Shown: positions 49,460 to 58,326, counted from the stretch's first letter. The stretch is 64,000 bases of DNA from CADCWK01 sp035944555 (GCA_035944555.1 DASZAY010000022.1:101264-165263), one strand, 5' to 3'. Translations and numbers: made by a program. Notes: a model not told the origin generated them from the letters alone.

Positions 49460-49480
49460 CGCGGTAACGGAGCATCGCGG

Positions 49481-50527
49481 TCAGGCCGACTCACGGACGA
49501 CCAGGTCAAAGGCGGCCCGGCGGACGCGGGACGGACCGGCATAACGCCCGGTCAGCCGGTCCAGCAGCAAGTCGGCGGCGATCGTGCCGATCCGGCGCGG
49601 GTGCTGGTCCAGGGTGGTCAGCGGCGGCATGACGAGGTGAGCCAGCGCGACGTTGTCGTAGCCGGCGATCGCCATGTCCTCCGGCACCCGCAACCCCGCC
49701 GTCTTGCAGGCCAGCAGCGCGCCGACCGCCATCAAGTCGTTGCCCGCGAACACGGCCGTCGGGCGCCGGGCCGGCTCCAATTCCAGCAGGCGCGTCATCA
49801 GCGCGTGGCCGCTCGACTCAGACCAGTCGCCCCAGCCGACCAGGTCCTCGTCGACGGTGATCCCCGCCGCGGCCAGCGCCCGGCGATACCCCGCGACTCG
49901 CGCTTCACCGTTGGCGCGGTGGCGCGTGCCGGCCAGGACGGCGATCCGGCGGTGACCGCGCTCGACCAGGTGCGCGGTCACCGCCCGGGCCCCCTCATCG
50001 CCGGGAACATACACCCGGTCGAACGGGGCATCCTCGGGCAGCGGCAGGTCGTCCGGCTCGCCAAGCACGACCACGGGCGTCCCCTGGGCAAGGGTCGGGT
50101 CGAGGTCGGCGGCGGTCAGCTGGTAGGTCGCGGTGATCAGCCCATCGACGCGGCCCCGGCGGGCGGCCGAGACGGCATTGTGCTCCAGGTCGTGCAACCC
50201 GTCGGTGTTGGACGTGATCACGTCGTAGGCGGAGGTCCGGGCGACGTCCTGCACCCCGCGGACGAACTCGGTGAAGAACGGATTGGTGATGTCAGGGATG
50301 ATCGCCCCGATCGTCATCGTCCGGCGCGAGCGCAGGGAACGGGCGGTGAGGTCCGGGACGTAGCCGAGCTCCTCGATCACCTGCAGCACCCGCCGCCGGG
50401 TGGCATCGGAGATCGTCGCCGACGGCTTGTCATTGAGGATGTAGGAGACGGCGGTCTGCGAGACGCCGGCGGCACGGGCCACGTCGGCCTGCGTTGGTCG
50501 CCGCCGCGGTTGCTGATCGCCGGTCAT
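49481..50527 (-). CDS. LacI-family transcriptional regulator
   Basis: A 348-residue repressor: HTH 'TQADVARAAGVSQTAVSYILNDKPSATISDATRRRVLQVIEELGY' (about 12-60), then a periplasmic-binding-protein-like sugar sensor ('IGAIIPDITNPFFTEFVRGV', 'VFAGNDLMAVGAL', 'AIAGYDNVALA'). Its ligand is probably a sugar. I start at ATG 50527 with AGGAGGAAAC upstream. No carbohydrate genes adjoin it, so its target is not obvious from the window. Confidence 0.87.
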   Translation of the reverse strand: MTGDQQPRRRPTQADVARAAGVSQTAVSYILNDKPSATISDATRRRVLQVIEELGYVPDLTARSLRSRRTMTIGAIIPDITNPFFTEFVRGVQDVARTSAYDVITSNTDGLHDLEHNAVSAARRGRVDGLITATYQLTAADLDPTLAQGTPVVVLGEPDDLPLPEDAPFDRVYVPGDEGARAVTAHLVERGHRRIAVLAGTRHRANGEARVAGYRRALAAAGITVDEDLVGWGDWSESSGHALMTRLLELEPARRPTAVFAGNDLMAVGALLACKTAGLRVPEDMAIAGYDNVALAHLVMPPLTTLDQHPRRIGTIAADLLLDRLTGRYAGPSRVRRAAFDLVVRESA

Positions 50528-50616
50528 CCCGTTTCCTCCTGCCCCGCGCGGCACGCGGCGATGGTGATCCTACCCCGGTCCGGACATCCCGGCAGGCGAC
50601 ATCTGACGGGGACGTG

Positions 50617-51924
50617 TCAGGCGGCTCCGTCTCCCCTTCGCGCCATCTGTCCCTCGATCTCCTCCATGATCGTGTCCAGCGGCCGCGCCCGCTCGATGGC
50701 CACGCCGATCCCCCGGGCCGCCGTGGCGAACGACGGCTCGTCCCGGATCCGGCGGACGCCCGCCCCGATCGCGCCGGCGTCCGGGGAGCCGGTTCGAAGG
50801 TTCACCCCCGCCCCGCTCCAGCCGACCCGGGCGGCGACCTCGGGCTTGTCCTCGGTGTCGCCTGCCACGACCAGCGGGATGCCGTGGCGGAGGAACTGAT
50901 GGACGCCACCGAAGCCACCGTTCGTCACGACCCCGGTCAGCTTTGGCAGCAGCAGGTCGTACGGGAGGAACTGCCCGACGCGCGCGTTGTCCGGCACCGG
51001 CCCGAGTGCCTCGACCGGCCGGCCTCCGGTCGTGGCGACGACGAGCAGGTCCTCGCCCTCCAGCGCGCGCAGCGTCGGCCGGATCAGGCGCTCGAAGTCC
51101 CCGTTGTCGACGGTTCCCTGCGTGACATGGATCACGGGCCGGTCGCCGTTGAGGTCGCCCCACCAGCCGGGCAGGTCCGCCGGTAGGGTGGTCCGGGGTG
51201 ACGGGATCAACGGACCGACGTAGCGGGTGTTGGGTGCGAGATCGCGGCGCGGGTAGTCGAACTCCGGCACGGTCAGCTGGAGGTAGCGGTCGTAGAGCTT
51301 GGTACTGTCCAGGATGAAGGTCGGCAGCGGTGGCGAGCCAGTTTCCCGGATGATCCGCTGGGCGGCGGCGTGGGCTCTCCGGAGCAGCATGCGCTGGGAG
51401 ACGACGTTGAGCGCGGTGTTGCGGACGACGTTGAGCGGACCGCGAATCGGCGGAAGTCCGAGCCCGAACGGCGCGCTGTCCCGGCTGAACTGGGTGAGCG
51501 GCAGCACCCCGATCCCGATCACCGGCGGGCGGCCCGGCTCATCACGCAGGACCAGGGGCAGGGCCCCGAGGAACAGCGTGTCGATGAGGATCGCGTCGAC
51601 GGGATCACGTCCCATGATCTCTCGCAGCCCGGCGTACTGGTCCGCAATCGACCCGGCGAAGACGTGCTCGACCTCGAACTGGATGCGCCGGATCCCGGTG
51701 GTTCCGGCCCGTTCCGGGAAGGTCGTGTCAAGGTCGCGGTCGTCGAAGTCGGCCTTGCCCGTCAGCGGGACGAAGGTATGCCCTGCGGCCACGACGCGGT
51801 CGGCGAACCGCGTCCCGGTCAGCAGCGAGACCCGGTGCCCTTGGGCAACGAGGTGATCGGCGATGACGAGAAGCGGCTGGAGGTGCCCCAGCGACGGGAA
51901 GCTGCCGAGAAGGACGTGCGCCAC
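50617..51924 (-). CDS. GT1-family glycosyltransferase (macrolide/UDP-glycosyltransferase type)
   Basis: A 435-residue GT-B glycosyltransferase. 'VAHVLLGSFPSLGHLQPLLVIADHLVAQGHRVSLLTG' starts the N-terminal Rossmann-like domain; 'GFGGVHQFLRHGIPLVVAGDTEDKPEVAARVGWSGAGVNLR' is the C-terminal donor-binding region as in OleD and MGT. GTG 51924 has AGGAGG 11 nt upstream. The acceptor is unknown; the family glycosylates lipids, macrolides and other natural products. Confidence 0.86.
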   Translation of the reverse strand: MAHVLLGSFPSLGHLQPLLVIADHLVAQGHRVSLLTGTRFADRVVAAGHTFVPLTGKADFDDRDLDTTFPERAGTTGIRRIQFEVEHVFAGSIADQYAGLREIMGRDPVDAILIDTLFLGALPLVLRDEPGRPPVIGIGVLPLTQFSRDSAPFGLGLPPIRGPLNVVRNTALNVVSQRMLLRRAHAAAQRIIRETGSPPLPTFILDSTKLYDRYLQLTVPEFDYPRRDLAPNTRYVGPLIPSPRTTLPADLPGWWGDLNGDRPVIHVTQGTVDNGDFERLIRPTLRALEGEDLLVVATTGGRPVEALGPVPDNARVGQFLPYDLLLPKLTGVVTNGGFGGVHQFLRHGIPLVVAGDTEDKPEVAARVGWSGAGVNLRTGSPDAGAIGAGVRRIRDEPSFATAARGIGVAIERARPLDTIMEEIEGQMARRGDGAA

Positions 51925-52269
51925 GGGTCTGCCCTCCTGATCGACCGGGAACGAAGCCGACTGGCCACCAATCGAGTGACCGTCGTCAGGGTACCGGTTT
52001 TCCTTCCCGTCCCGGCACCCGACCTGTCCAGTAACGCCTATCACCGTCCGAATGGCTGACCAGACCGGGCCGGATATTGTCAGCATGCACAAAGTATTAT
52101 GCCGGTGTTGCTATATTCCCTGTCCTGATCGTGATCAATCTGATGCAGAAGCCCGCTTCCGAGCGCCGGGACTGGCCCCGATCTGGCATGGGCCTACACC
52201 GTATGGCAACAAATCTGTACACGACGTCCCAACCCAAGGCCCAGAAGCCGGATTCCATGCCCAAACCCG

Positions 52270-52298
52270 TTGACGTTATGCAGATGATGCGATATCAT
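52270..52298 (+). promoter_or_regulatory. Strong sigma70-type promoter of the small-protein pair
   Basis: TTGACG (52270-52275), 17-bp spacer, TATCAT (52293-52298), then a short leader to the ATG at 52325. The -35 and -10 boxes are near consensus, and the arms TTGACGTTATG (52270-52280) and CATGATGTCAA (52296-52306) form an inverted repeat over the promoter, a likely operator. GC is locally low. Confidence 0.7.
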
Positions 52299-52324
52299 GA
52301 TGTCAACAACGGAGAGGAGTCCGG

Positions 52325-52492
52325 ATGCGAACCCTGCGGAACCTGATCGGACGAACCCAGCGCTCAACCGGCACGCGGTTCACCCGCTACTACGGCGGAA
52401 TCCTTCGAGATGGCGTCGGCTACCCGACCGCTGACGAAGCCCGCCGGGATCTGCGGAACGCACTCGGCCACCCGTTCGACATCCCACGCTAG
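52325..52492 (+). CDS. Small protein of unknown family, tandem copy 1 (55 aa)
   Basis: MRTLRNLIGRTQRSTGTRF, then 'TRYYGGILRDGVGYPTADE' and 'ARRDLRNALGHPFDIPR'. Too short for the usual ORF size cut-off. GGAGAGGAG lies 6 nt upstream. Its core (R/N-F-x-R-Y-Y-x-G-I, then G-V-G-Y-P-T-A-D-E-A-R-x-D-L-R-N) matches the next gene at about 20 of 31 positions, so the two are paralogues from a tandem duplication. The signature and strong promoter speak for a real gene; I recognise no family. Confidence 0.72.
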   Translation: MRTLRNLIGRTQRSTGTRFTRYYGGILRDGVGYPTADEARRDLRNALGHPFDIPR

Positions 52493-52563
52493 TGACACCC
52501 CGCCCGCGCCGCCACGACTTCCCCGGTGTCCCGCCGCTACTCACCCACCCAGGAGCTCAAACC

Positions 52564-52737
52564 ATGAAGACCTTCCTCTCCTTCTTCGACTTCGCCACCC
52601 GCGGCACCGGCAATCGTTTCGATCGCTACTACGCGGGCATCGCCAAGTCCGGCGTCGGCTACCCGACCGCCGATGAGGCCCGCAAGGACCTCCGCAACTA
52701 TCAGAATGCCCAGCACAACGGGTGGACCATCCGCTAA
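52564..52737 (+). CDS. Small protein of unknown family, tandem copy 2 (57 aa)
   Basis: MKTFLSFFDFATRGTGNRF, then 'DRYYAGIAKSGVGYPTADE' and 'ARKDLRNYQNAQHNGWTIR'. AGGAG lies 8 nt upstream. It starts 71 bp after copy 1 with no promoter between, so both are probably one transcript, ended by the hairpin at 52768. The two N-termini differ while the central 'YY.GI....GVGYPTADEAR.DLRN' is kept, which marks the functional part. Basic, soluble, no TM segment. Function unknown. Confidence 0.74.
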   Translation: MKTFLSFFDFATRGTGNRFDRYYAGIAKSGVGYPTADEARKDLRNYQNAQHNGWTIR

Positions 52738-52767
52738 CACAGATTGCGGTAACCACAAGCAAGCGAG

Positions 52768-52791
52768 GGGCGCTCGGGAGACCGGGCGCCC
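52768..52791 (+). terminator. Terminator of the small-protein operon
   Basis: GGGCGCTCGG (52768-52777), loop GAGA, CCGGGCGCCC (52782-52791), a 10-bp stem with one G-T pair, followed by TTCGTCGTTTTCC. Confidence 0.7.
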
Positions 52792-52981
52792 TTCGTCGTT
52801 TTCCTGGCATCCCCAAAGGTCCTGCTCGCCGCTCATCCGCATGACCCATACCGAATTGGTCAGACAAATGTGCTAATTGACAATGTCAGACCTCATCCGA
52901 ATCGGACGACCACGATGGCCGCCGGGTTACGGGGTCGGGCATGCCAGCATGGCGTGACCGGCCAGAAAGTAGCACCCCGCC

Positions 52982-54064
52982 ATGGCCACTCCCCGGTCCG
53001 TCGTTTCCGCAGTTCAACTCCTGAAGGGCGCTCTCATCGCCGTCGCGCTGGTCCTGCTCCTGCTTGGTTGGACGTCCCAGCCAGCCAGCGCGCAGGCGCA
53101 GAGCTACAACGGGCAATACCTGGTTCAAGCCGATTTCAGTGGCCAAAATCTTCGCGCAGCGACTTTCAACGGCGCGAACCTTACCTGCGCAAACTTCAAC
53201 GGCTCTGATTTGACCGCCGCGACCTTCAATGGCGCGGACCTGACCGGCGCCAGCTTCGAAGGGGCCATCCTCACGTCAGCCACCTTCGACGGTGCCATCG
53301 GTTTCGGGACACCCTGCACCCTGGGCGGCGATCCCGATCCGGTCCCGAGCTCGGTCGTAACTCCGAGTCCGATCGGCAGTACCGGAGGGACGGCGCCGAT
53401 CCCCAGCGCCGATAGCCCGACGCCAGGCGACGGGACGCCGAGTAACAGTACCGGTCCTGCCACCAGCGCCGGGCCGATCCCGGGTGGTTCGGGCCCTGGT
53501 ACCTCCCCGGTGACCGATGATCGTCCCGACCGCGCGGCCGCTTCGCCAACCTCCAGCGACGCCAGTGGCGTGTCACCCCGACCCAGCACGGCTCCTGGTG
53601 TTGATCCAGCGCCTGGCACCGGCGCCGGTACCGCCTCGCCCCCACCAGGCACGGGTGTTACCCCGGGACAAGGCGGGACGACGCCGGGCTCCGGCACTGA
53701 TGGCGGCACTGGTACCGATGGCGGCACTGGTACCGACAGCGGCACTGGAACTAACCCGGGCACAGACGGCAGTGTTGGCACCAGCGGTGACTCCGGCACC
53801 AACGGCGAGCCGGGCTCCGATATCGGGGTTGAAGGCAATCGCTCCACCGGTATGGGTTCGACTGGTGAGACCGGGACGGGCATCCTGACCGGCACCACGA
53901 CGACGGACACGTCGGGGAGCGATGTCGATCCGGCGACCGGGTTGCCATCCACGGGTTCCGGGACCGCGCTCGCGTCGCCCCTCTGGATCATATGGGCACT
54001 GGCTTCGGCCGCGGCACTGGCAGCCGGATTCGTATGTCTGTCTCGTCGGACATCGATTCGCTAG
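52982..54064 (+). CDS. LPXTG-anchored pentapeptide-repeat protein with Gly/Thr/Pro-rich stalk
   Basis: A 360-residue exported protein. Signal peptide to about residue 37 (cleaved near ASA-Q). Eleven tandem pentapeptides follow (QADFSG-type, ATFNG, ANLTC and so on; about 48-105), enough for a short right-handed beta-helix. Then a long low-complexity stalk of Pro, Thr, Gly, Ser and Asp, including three 18-bp DNA repeats that give 'GTDGGT'. At the end is the sortase motif LPSTG, a TM helix and an RR tail. It is probably a wall-anchored surface protein; no sortase is nearby. Second LPXTG protein of the window. Confidence 0.8.
   Translation: MATPRSVVSAVQLLKGALIAVALVLLLLGWTSQPASAQAQSYNGQYLVQADFSGQNLRAATFNGANLTCANFNGSDLTAATFNGADLTGASFEGAILTSATFDGAIGFGTPCTLGGDPDPVPSSVVTPSPIGSTGGTAPIPSADSPTPGDGTPSNSTGPATSAGPIPGGSGPGTSPVTDDRPDRAAASPTSSDASGVSPRPSTAPGVDPAPGTGAGTASPPPGTGVTPGQGGTTPGSGTDGGTGTDGGTGTDSGTGTNPGTDGSVGTSGDSGTNGEPGSDIGVEGNRSTGMGSTGETGTGILTGTTTTDTSGSDVDPATGLPSTGSGTALASPLWIIWALASAAALAAGFVCLSRRTSIR
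53702..53755 (+). repeat. Three tandem 18-bp repeats
   Basis: Unit GGCGGCACTGGTACCGAT at 53702-53719, GGCGGCACTGGTACCGAC at 53720-53737, and a diverged third unit at 53738-53755. They encode the Gly-Thr-Asp stalk repeats and could change in number by slippage, so the stalk length may vary between strains. Confidence 0.75.
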
Positions 54065-54120
54065 CTCAGCCTCAACGGTGGCGGATCACCTCATCAGTCA
54101 CTCCGCCTTCAGTAACAACG

Positions 54121-54152
54121 GAACGACCCGGGCCCTGAGGCCCGGGTCGTTC
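54121..54152 (+). terminator. Hairpin terminator of the pentapeptide-repeat gene
   Basis: GAACGACCCGGGCC (54121-54134), loop CTGA, GGCCCGGGTCGTTC (54139-54152): a perfect 14-bp stem, then GTATTCCC. Convergent with DUF885 at 54216. Confidence 0.8.
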
Positions 54153-54215
54153 GTATTCCCTCGACAGGACGCTGACGGTTCCACCGGCTGTCGTATCAGC
54201 AACCGTCAGACCACA

Positions 54216-55466
54216 TCAGGCGCCGCCCGTCTCCGCGATGATCGCGGCAGGTGACGTCGGCATGGTCAGCAGGCGGGCGAACCGGGCCGTCGGCTCCTCG
54301 CCGGGCCGGTGCAGCCAGTCGTGGAGGATGTCGCGGCCGGCGTGATAGGTAAAGACGTAGGCGCGCCAGAGTGGGTCGGTCAGAAACCGGAGCTGGTGGC
54401 GGGCGCTCTCCTCCGTCCGCAGCCCGTACCGCATCAGGTACGCGACGACCTCATCCTCGGACCGTCCCTCGGCGTGGAGCATCAGGCCGGCGTTGGACGC
54501 CACCGCCCGCAGGGCCCGCTGGGCCTGTTCGACCTGGAGCTGCTGGGCGACATTGCCGCTCACCCCGGCGGCCGGGTAGAGCTCCTCGACCTGCCAGCGG
54601 ACCGCCTCGTCGCCGGGGAAGATGATCGACTCGGCGAGCGTCGCGATCCCCTCGGAGATCACCGCCTGCGGCGTCAGGATCAGCTGGACGGCGAACTCGC
54701 CCCAGCCCCGCTCCCGGAACAGCCGGCGTTCCTTGAGCAGGTGCTCGGTGTGGTGGCCGGGATACGCCTCGTGAGCGACCAGCCCGGTCAGCGCGTTGAC
54801 ATGGATCGGCAGGTCGGTGTTGATCTCGACCAGCGACCGCGCCCCACCGAGATACCAGTTGTAGCCGCTCCACGGCTTGTCCGAGACGAGCTCGAACCGG
54901 ACGCTCTCGTCGTCCGGCAGATCGACCAGTCGCCGCGTCCGGGACCGGATCTCCGGGACGATGACGTCCAGCAACTGGCGGGCCGTCTCCGGTGCGACCT
55001 CGAACTGCCGCTTCCACTCCGTCATCCGGGCGTTGAGGTCGCCCGTGCCCCGCCCAGGCAGCGCGTCGTCCAGCTCCGCCAGGGCGGTGTCGAGTTCCGT
55101 CTCCGGGGTCCGGGTGGCGGGCACGCCGAAGTACCGCTCCACCTCCTCCTCGTACGACAGCTCGATGCCGGCCAGCCGCTCGGCGACCGCGATCATCGCC
55201 GCCGTCTGGGACAGCAGGTAGAGCCGGCGCTCACCGTCGAGGTCGTCCGCATCCGCCACCTGGCCAGCCAGCGCCCGGGCCTGCTCGAGTAGGCCCTCCG
55301 GCGTGCCGGGCTCGGCCCGGGTCAGGCGCTCGCGGGTCTCCTCCGGTCCGGTGTAGGCATCGATGAAGCCGTCGACGTGCCGGTTCAGGCCAAACGCGAG
55401 CGCGATGAAGTCGTGGGACAGCGTGTCGAACGGCAGGGTGGTCGTGCTCGTGTCTCCGGGTTCCAT
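54216..55466 (-). CDS. DUF885-family putative metallo-hydrolase/peptidase
   Basis: A 416-residue protein of the DUF885 family. The motif HEAYPGHH gives the metal-type HE...H, and 'SEGIATLAESIIFP' supplies the further Glu, as in M1/M32-like peptidases. 'WYLGGARSLVEINTDLP' precedes. Peptidase activity is inferred, not shown. I start at ATG 55466 with GAGAGGAAG upstream; the long upstream frame is Pro/Arg-rich and not family-like. Confidence 0.82.
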   Translation of the reverse strand: MEPGDTSTTTLPFDTLSHDFIALAFGLNRHVDGFIDAYTGPEETRERLTRAEPGTPEGLLEQARALAGQVADADDLDGERRLYLLSQTAAMIAVAERLAGIELSYEEEVERYFGVPATRTPETELDTALAELDDALPGRGTGDLNARMTEWKRQFEVAPETARQLLDVIVPEIRSRTRRLVDLPDDESVRFELVSDKPWSGYNWYLGGARSLVEINTDLPIHVNALTGLVAHEAYPGHHTEHLLKERRLFRERGWGEFAVQLILTPQAVISEGIATLAESIIFPGDEAVRWQVEELYPAAGVSGNVAQQLQVEQAQRALRAVASNAGLMLHAEGRSEDEVVAYLMRYGLRTEESARHQLRFLTDPLWRAYVFTYHAGRDILHDWLHRPGEEPTARFARLLTMPTSPAAIIAETGGA

Positions 55467-55572
55467 GGGCTTCCTCTCATCAGTGCGTGCTGCGGTCACG
55501 TTGCGCGGGACATGCCACGGCGCGCCCCGGGGTGAAGCGTGCCGCATCAGGTGTTTGGTCCCGGGATCGCGG

Positions 55573-56682
55573 TCAGCCTGCGGCGGAACGATTGATCTGG
55601 CCGACGGGCGTGGAGGCGGAGTCGGCCGAGCGATCCGTGGGCGTTGCCGCGGCCACCGGCGTCGCGTCCGCGCCACCTGCCAGGTCGGCCGTCGTGACGC
55701 CACAGGGCAGGATCATGTCCGGGATGGTGACGAACTCGTAGTCGCGCTGGAGGAGCGCGTCGATGATCCACGGCAACGCGACGCCCGTCGTGTTGGCCGT
55801 GTTGTTGGCGTCGATGTGGAACTCGATGATTCCGCCGTCGTAGGCATTGGGCACGACCCGGTCCCAGATCTCGTTGGGGTCGATGTCCGGGCGATAGTCG
55901 GCGGTCTGAATCTGCCAGCCGACCGGCAGGATGCCCTGTGAGCCGACGATCGTCCGGGTCCGCTCGTCAGACGACTGCGCGAACGGGGTCTGGAGCGTCA
56001 CCCAGTTGTCGCCGGCGACCGGCTGGATGATGTCGATCGAGGCCTGGAGATCCTCGACGATCAGGGCGTCGGATGACGTCGGCAGATCGATGGCGTCGTT
56101 ACCGTGGGTTCCGATCGGATGACCGCCCGCGGCGATCGCCTCGATCGTCTCCGGCTCGCGGAGCGTTGTCCAGCCCATCCCGAAGAAGGTCGCCGGGACG
56201 TCCCATTCCTCCAGCGTGTCGAGGACGCCGTAATCGAACGGGGCGCCGACGCCGATATTGAAGATCATCGCGATCCGGTTGCAGCCCGGCTCGCCCTCGG
56301 TGAACCACGGTGCGGGCTGGCCGTCGACGCTGATGTACAGCGCGTAGCCGTAGCCCGACACGCCGGACTCGGCCGACGTAACCGGGAGAAAGCCATCCTC
56401 CTCCGGTCCGTCGATGGTGACCCGCTCGTTGACGACGAGTGTCCCTACCGTCTCGCAGTCGAAGTCCGGGCAGTCGCGGACATTCACCGACGGAGCACCG
56501 AGGACGGTCGCACCGGCGCCGGTGTAGTCGACGACCTCGTCCTGCGTGGCGGGAACGGCGGTCGCGATGCCACCCAGCCCGGCGGACAGCACGGCGGCGA
56601 TGAGCAGCCCGAACACCAGGCGCCATGACGCGAGACGACTGCCGACGGCGGCAGGTCGAGGAAGCCGGGAGGTCGCGTCCAT
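55573..56682 (-). CDS. Exported polysaccharide-deacetylase-fold protein lacking catalytic motifs
   Basis: A 369-residue exported protein. Signal or anchor at about 20-42, an SH3-like bacterial domain at 58-125 ('APSVNVRDCPDFDCETVGTLVVNERV'), then a NodB/CE4-like barrel. In active CE4 enzymes motif 1 is TFDDG; here it reads FNIGVG (141-146). Motif 2, H(S/T)xxH, is THGND (192-196). Motif 3, RxPYG, is QTPFA. All metal and catalytic Asp/His/Arg residues are missing, so it is likely a pseudoenzyme that binds glycans. The tail 'DATPVAAATPT' is the low-complexity end seen elsewhere. Start ATG 56682. Confidence 0.78.
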   Translation of the reverse strand: MDATSRLPRPAAVGSRLASWRLVFGLLIAAVLSAGLGGIATAVPATQDEVVDYTGAGATVLGAPSVNVRDCPDFDCETVGTLVVNERVTIDGPEEDGFLPVTSAESGVSGYGYALYISVDGQPAPWFTEGEPGCNRIAMIFNIGVGAPFDYGVLDTLEEWDVPATFFGMGWTTLREPETIEAIAAGGHPIGTHGNDAIDLPTSSDALIVEDLQASIDIIQPVAGDNWVTLQTPFAQSSDERTRTIVGSQGILPVGWQIQTADYRPDIDPNEIWDRVVPNAYDGGIIEFHIDANNTANTTGVALPWIIDALLQRDYEFVTIPDMILPCGVTTADLAGGADATPVAAATPTDRSADSASTPVGQINRSAAG

Positions 56683-57037
56683 GGGCTGGGTCTGTCCTTC
56701 GATGGAACCGGACGATCGTGCCCGGCAAGGGAATCGGCGGGCGGCGGCAGGACGGCGGGCCCGGTCGCCGCGAGGCCCTGGCGAAACTACCCGGCCCGAC
56801 CGCTCCCCGTCAATGTCGGTCCCCGAGTCGCCGGGAAGTCCCCACCGGTTTGTGGCATCGCTGCGGTATCCTCTTCGGGTCCCTCACCGTCCAGAGAGAC
56901 AGCCATCGCGGCCACCGGCGGCCGCGGGACGTGGCATCCCGTCCAGGGAGGCCGCGGTCGGGTCAGCGTTGCCCCCGGCAGATCGATGGACCGCATGTGG
57001 TCAGCACACGCGCGAGCCGGGCGAGAGGGACGACGAG
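56683..57037. other. Gap between the deacetylase-fold gene and the Bcr/CflA transporter
   Basis: A 355-bp divergent gap. It must carry both promoters. I saw no hairpin, repeat or small gene that I could support. Confidence 0.35.
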
Positions 57038-58321
57038 ATGGCCGGGGCGGTAGCTGATGAACGACATGGGACGACCGGGAAGCGGACGCTGCCCGGGGCA
57101 GCCCCGGCCGCCGACGAGAAGCCGCTCCGCAAGCAGATCGGGCTGGTCGCGATCCTGGGGAGCCTGGCGATCGTCGGTCCGCTCTCGATCGACATGTACT
57201 TGCCGGGCTTCCCGTCCATCCAGCAGGATCTCGCAACATCCGCCTCGCTGGTCCAGCTGACCCTGAGTGCCTGCCTGCTAGGCCTGGCTTCCGGCCAACT
57301 GATCGCCGGGCCGATCAGCGACGTGGTCGGACGACGCCCACCGGTCATGGTTGGCCTGGTCGGGTTCGTGATCTGCTCGCTGCTCTGCTCGCTCGCGCCG
57401 AACATCGAGACCCTGATCCTGCTTCGGTTCCTGCAGGGGCTGTTCGGGTCGGCCGGCGTGGTCATCTCCCGGGCCGTCATCCGCGACCTGTTCTCCGGCA
57501 TCCGCGCCGCCCAGATGTTCTCTCTGATGACGCTGGCGATCGGTGTCGGTCCGATCCTCGCCCCGACGCTCGGCGGCGCCATCCTGCTGGTCACGGACTG
57601 GCGCGGCGTCTTTGGCGCGCTGGTCGGACTCGGGCTGCTCCAGCTGTTCGTCGCCTGGCGGACGCTGCCGGAGACAAATGTCGCCGAGCACCGCAGCACC
57701 GCCGGTGTCCGTTCGACCGTCGGCGCGTTCGGGTCGCTGCTCCGCGACCGAGCCTTCGTCGGCTATGCCGTGATCATGGGCACGGGCATGGGGACGATGT
57801 TCGCCAACGTCGCCGGCTCGTCATTCGTGCTGCAGAACCTCTATGGCGTGTCCGAGCAGGTGTTCGCGGTGCTGTTCGGCGTGATCGCGGTCGGCTACAT
57901 CGCCATGTCACAGGTCAACTCCCGGCTGATCACCATGGCGCCGATGCGGCAGATCCTGGCCGTCGGGCTGGCGATCAACCTGGCCGGCGCCCTCACCGTG
58001 CTGACGATCGTCAACGTGCTGGACCTTGGCGCGGCCGGGCTGGTCATCGGGCTGTTCCTCGTCGCGACATCCAACGGGCTGATCGCTCCCAACGTCACGA
58101 CACTGGCACTCAACGACTACCCACGGGCAGCTGGCAGTGCCTCGGCGCTGCTCGGGCTGATGACCTTCGCCGTCGGGGCGGTCGTCGCGCCGCTGGTCGG
58201 GATCGCGGGTGAGGACACCGCCGTGCCACTCTCCCTCGCGATCCTTACCTGCAGCGCCATCGCCTGCACGGCCTTCGTCACCCTGGCCCGATCATCCGGC
58301 GCTCGCAGGGTGTCCGACTGA
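57038..58321 (+). CDS. MFS drug transporter (Bcr/CflA type)
   Basis: A 427-residue 12-TM transporter. 'LSIDMYLPGFPSIQQDLATSASLVQLTLSACLLGLASGQLIAGPISDVVGRRPPVMVGLVGFVICSLLC' is the characteristic N-half of the Bcr/CflA group (bicyclomycin, chloramphenicol, sulphonamide efflux). I start at ATG 57038, with GAGAGGGA upstream; the frame runs much further left but is not protein-like. It is an efflux pump; the actual drug is not known. It ends 6 bp from the DUF6328 gene, convergent. Confidence 0.87.
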   Translation: MAGAVADERHGTTGKRTLPGAAPAADEKPLRKQIGLVAILGSLAIVGPLSIDMYLPGFPSIQQDLATSASLVQLTLSACLLGLASGQLIAGPISDVVGRRPPVMVGLVGFVICSLLCSLAPNIETLILLRFLQGLFGSAGVVISRAVIRDLFSGIRAAQMFSLMTLAIGVGPILAPTLGGAILLVTDWRGVFGALVGLGLLQLFVAWRTLPETNVAEHRSTAGVRSTVGAFGSLLRDRAFVGYAVIMGTGMGTMFANVAGSSFVLQNLYGVSEQVFAVLFGVIAVGYIAMSQVNSRLITMAPMRQILAVGLAINLAGALTVLTIVNVLDLGAAGLVIGLFLVATSNGLIAPNVTTLALNDYPRAAGSASALLGLMTFAVGAVVAPLVGIAGEDTAVPLSLAILTCSAIACTAFVTLARSSGARRVSD

Positions 58322-58326
58322 CCCGA

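Noticed and set aside
52077..52346. An 89-codon plus-strand frame with a hydrophobic 'AIFPVLIVINLM' stretch
   Set aside because: It runs through the promoter and into copy 1 of the small-protein pair in another frame and has no clear ribosome site.
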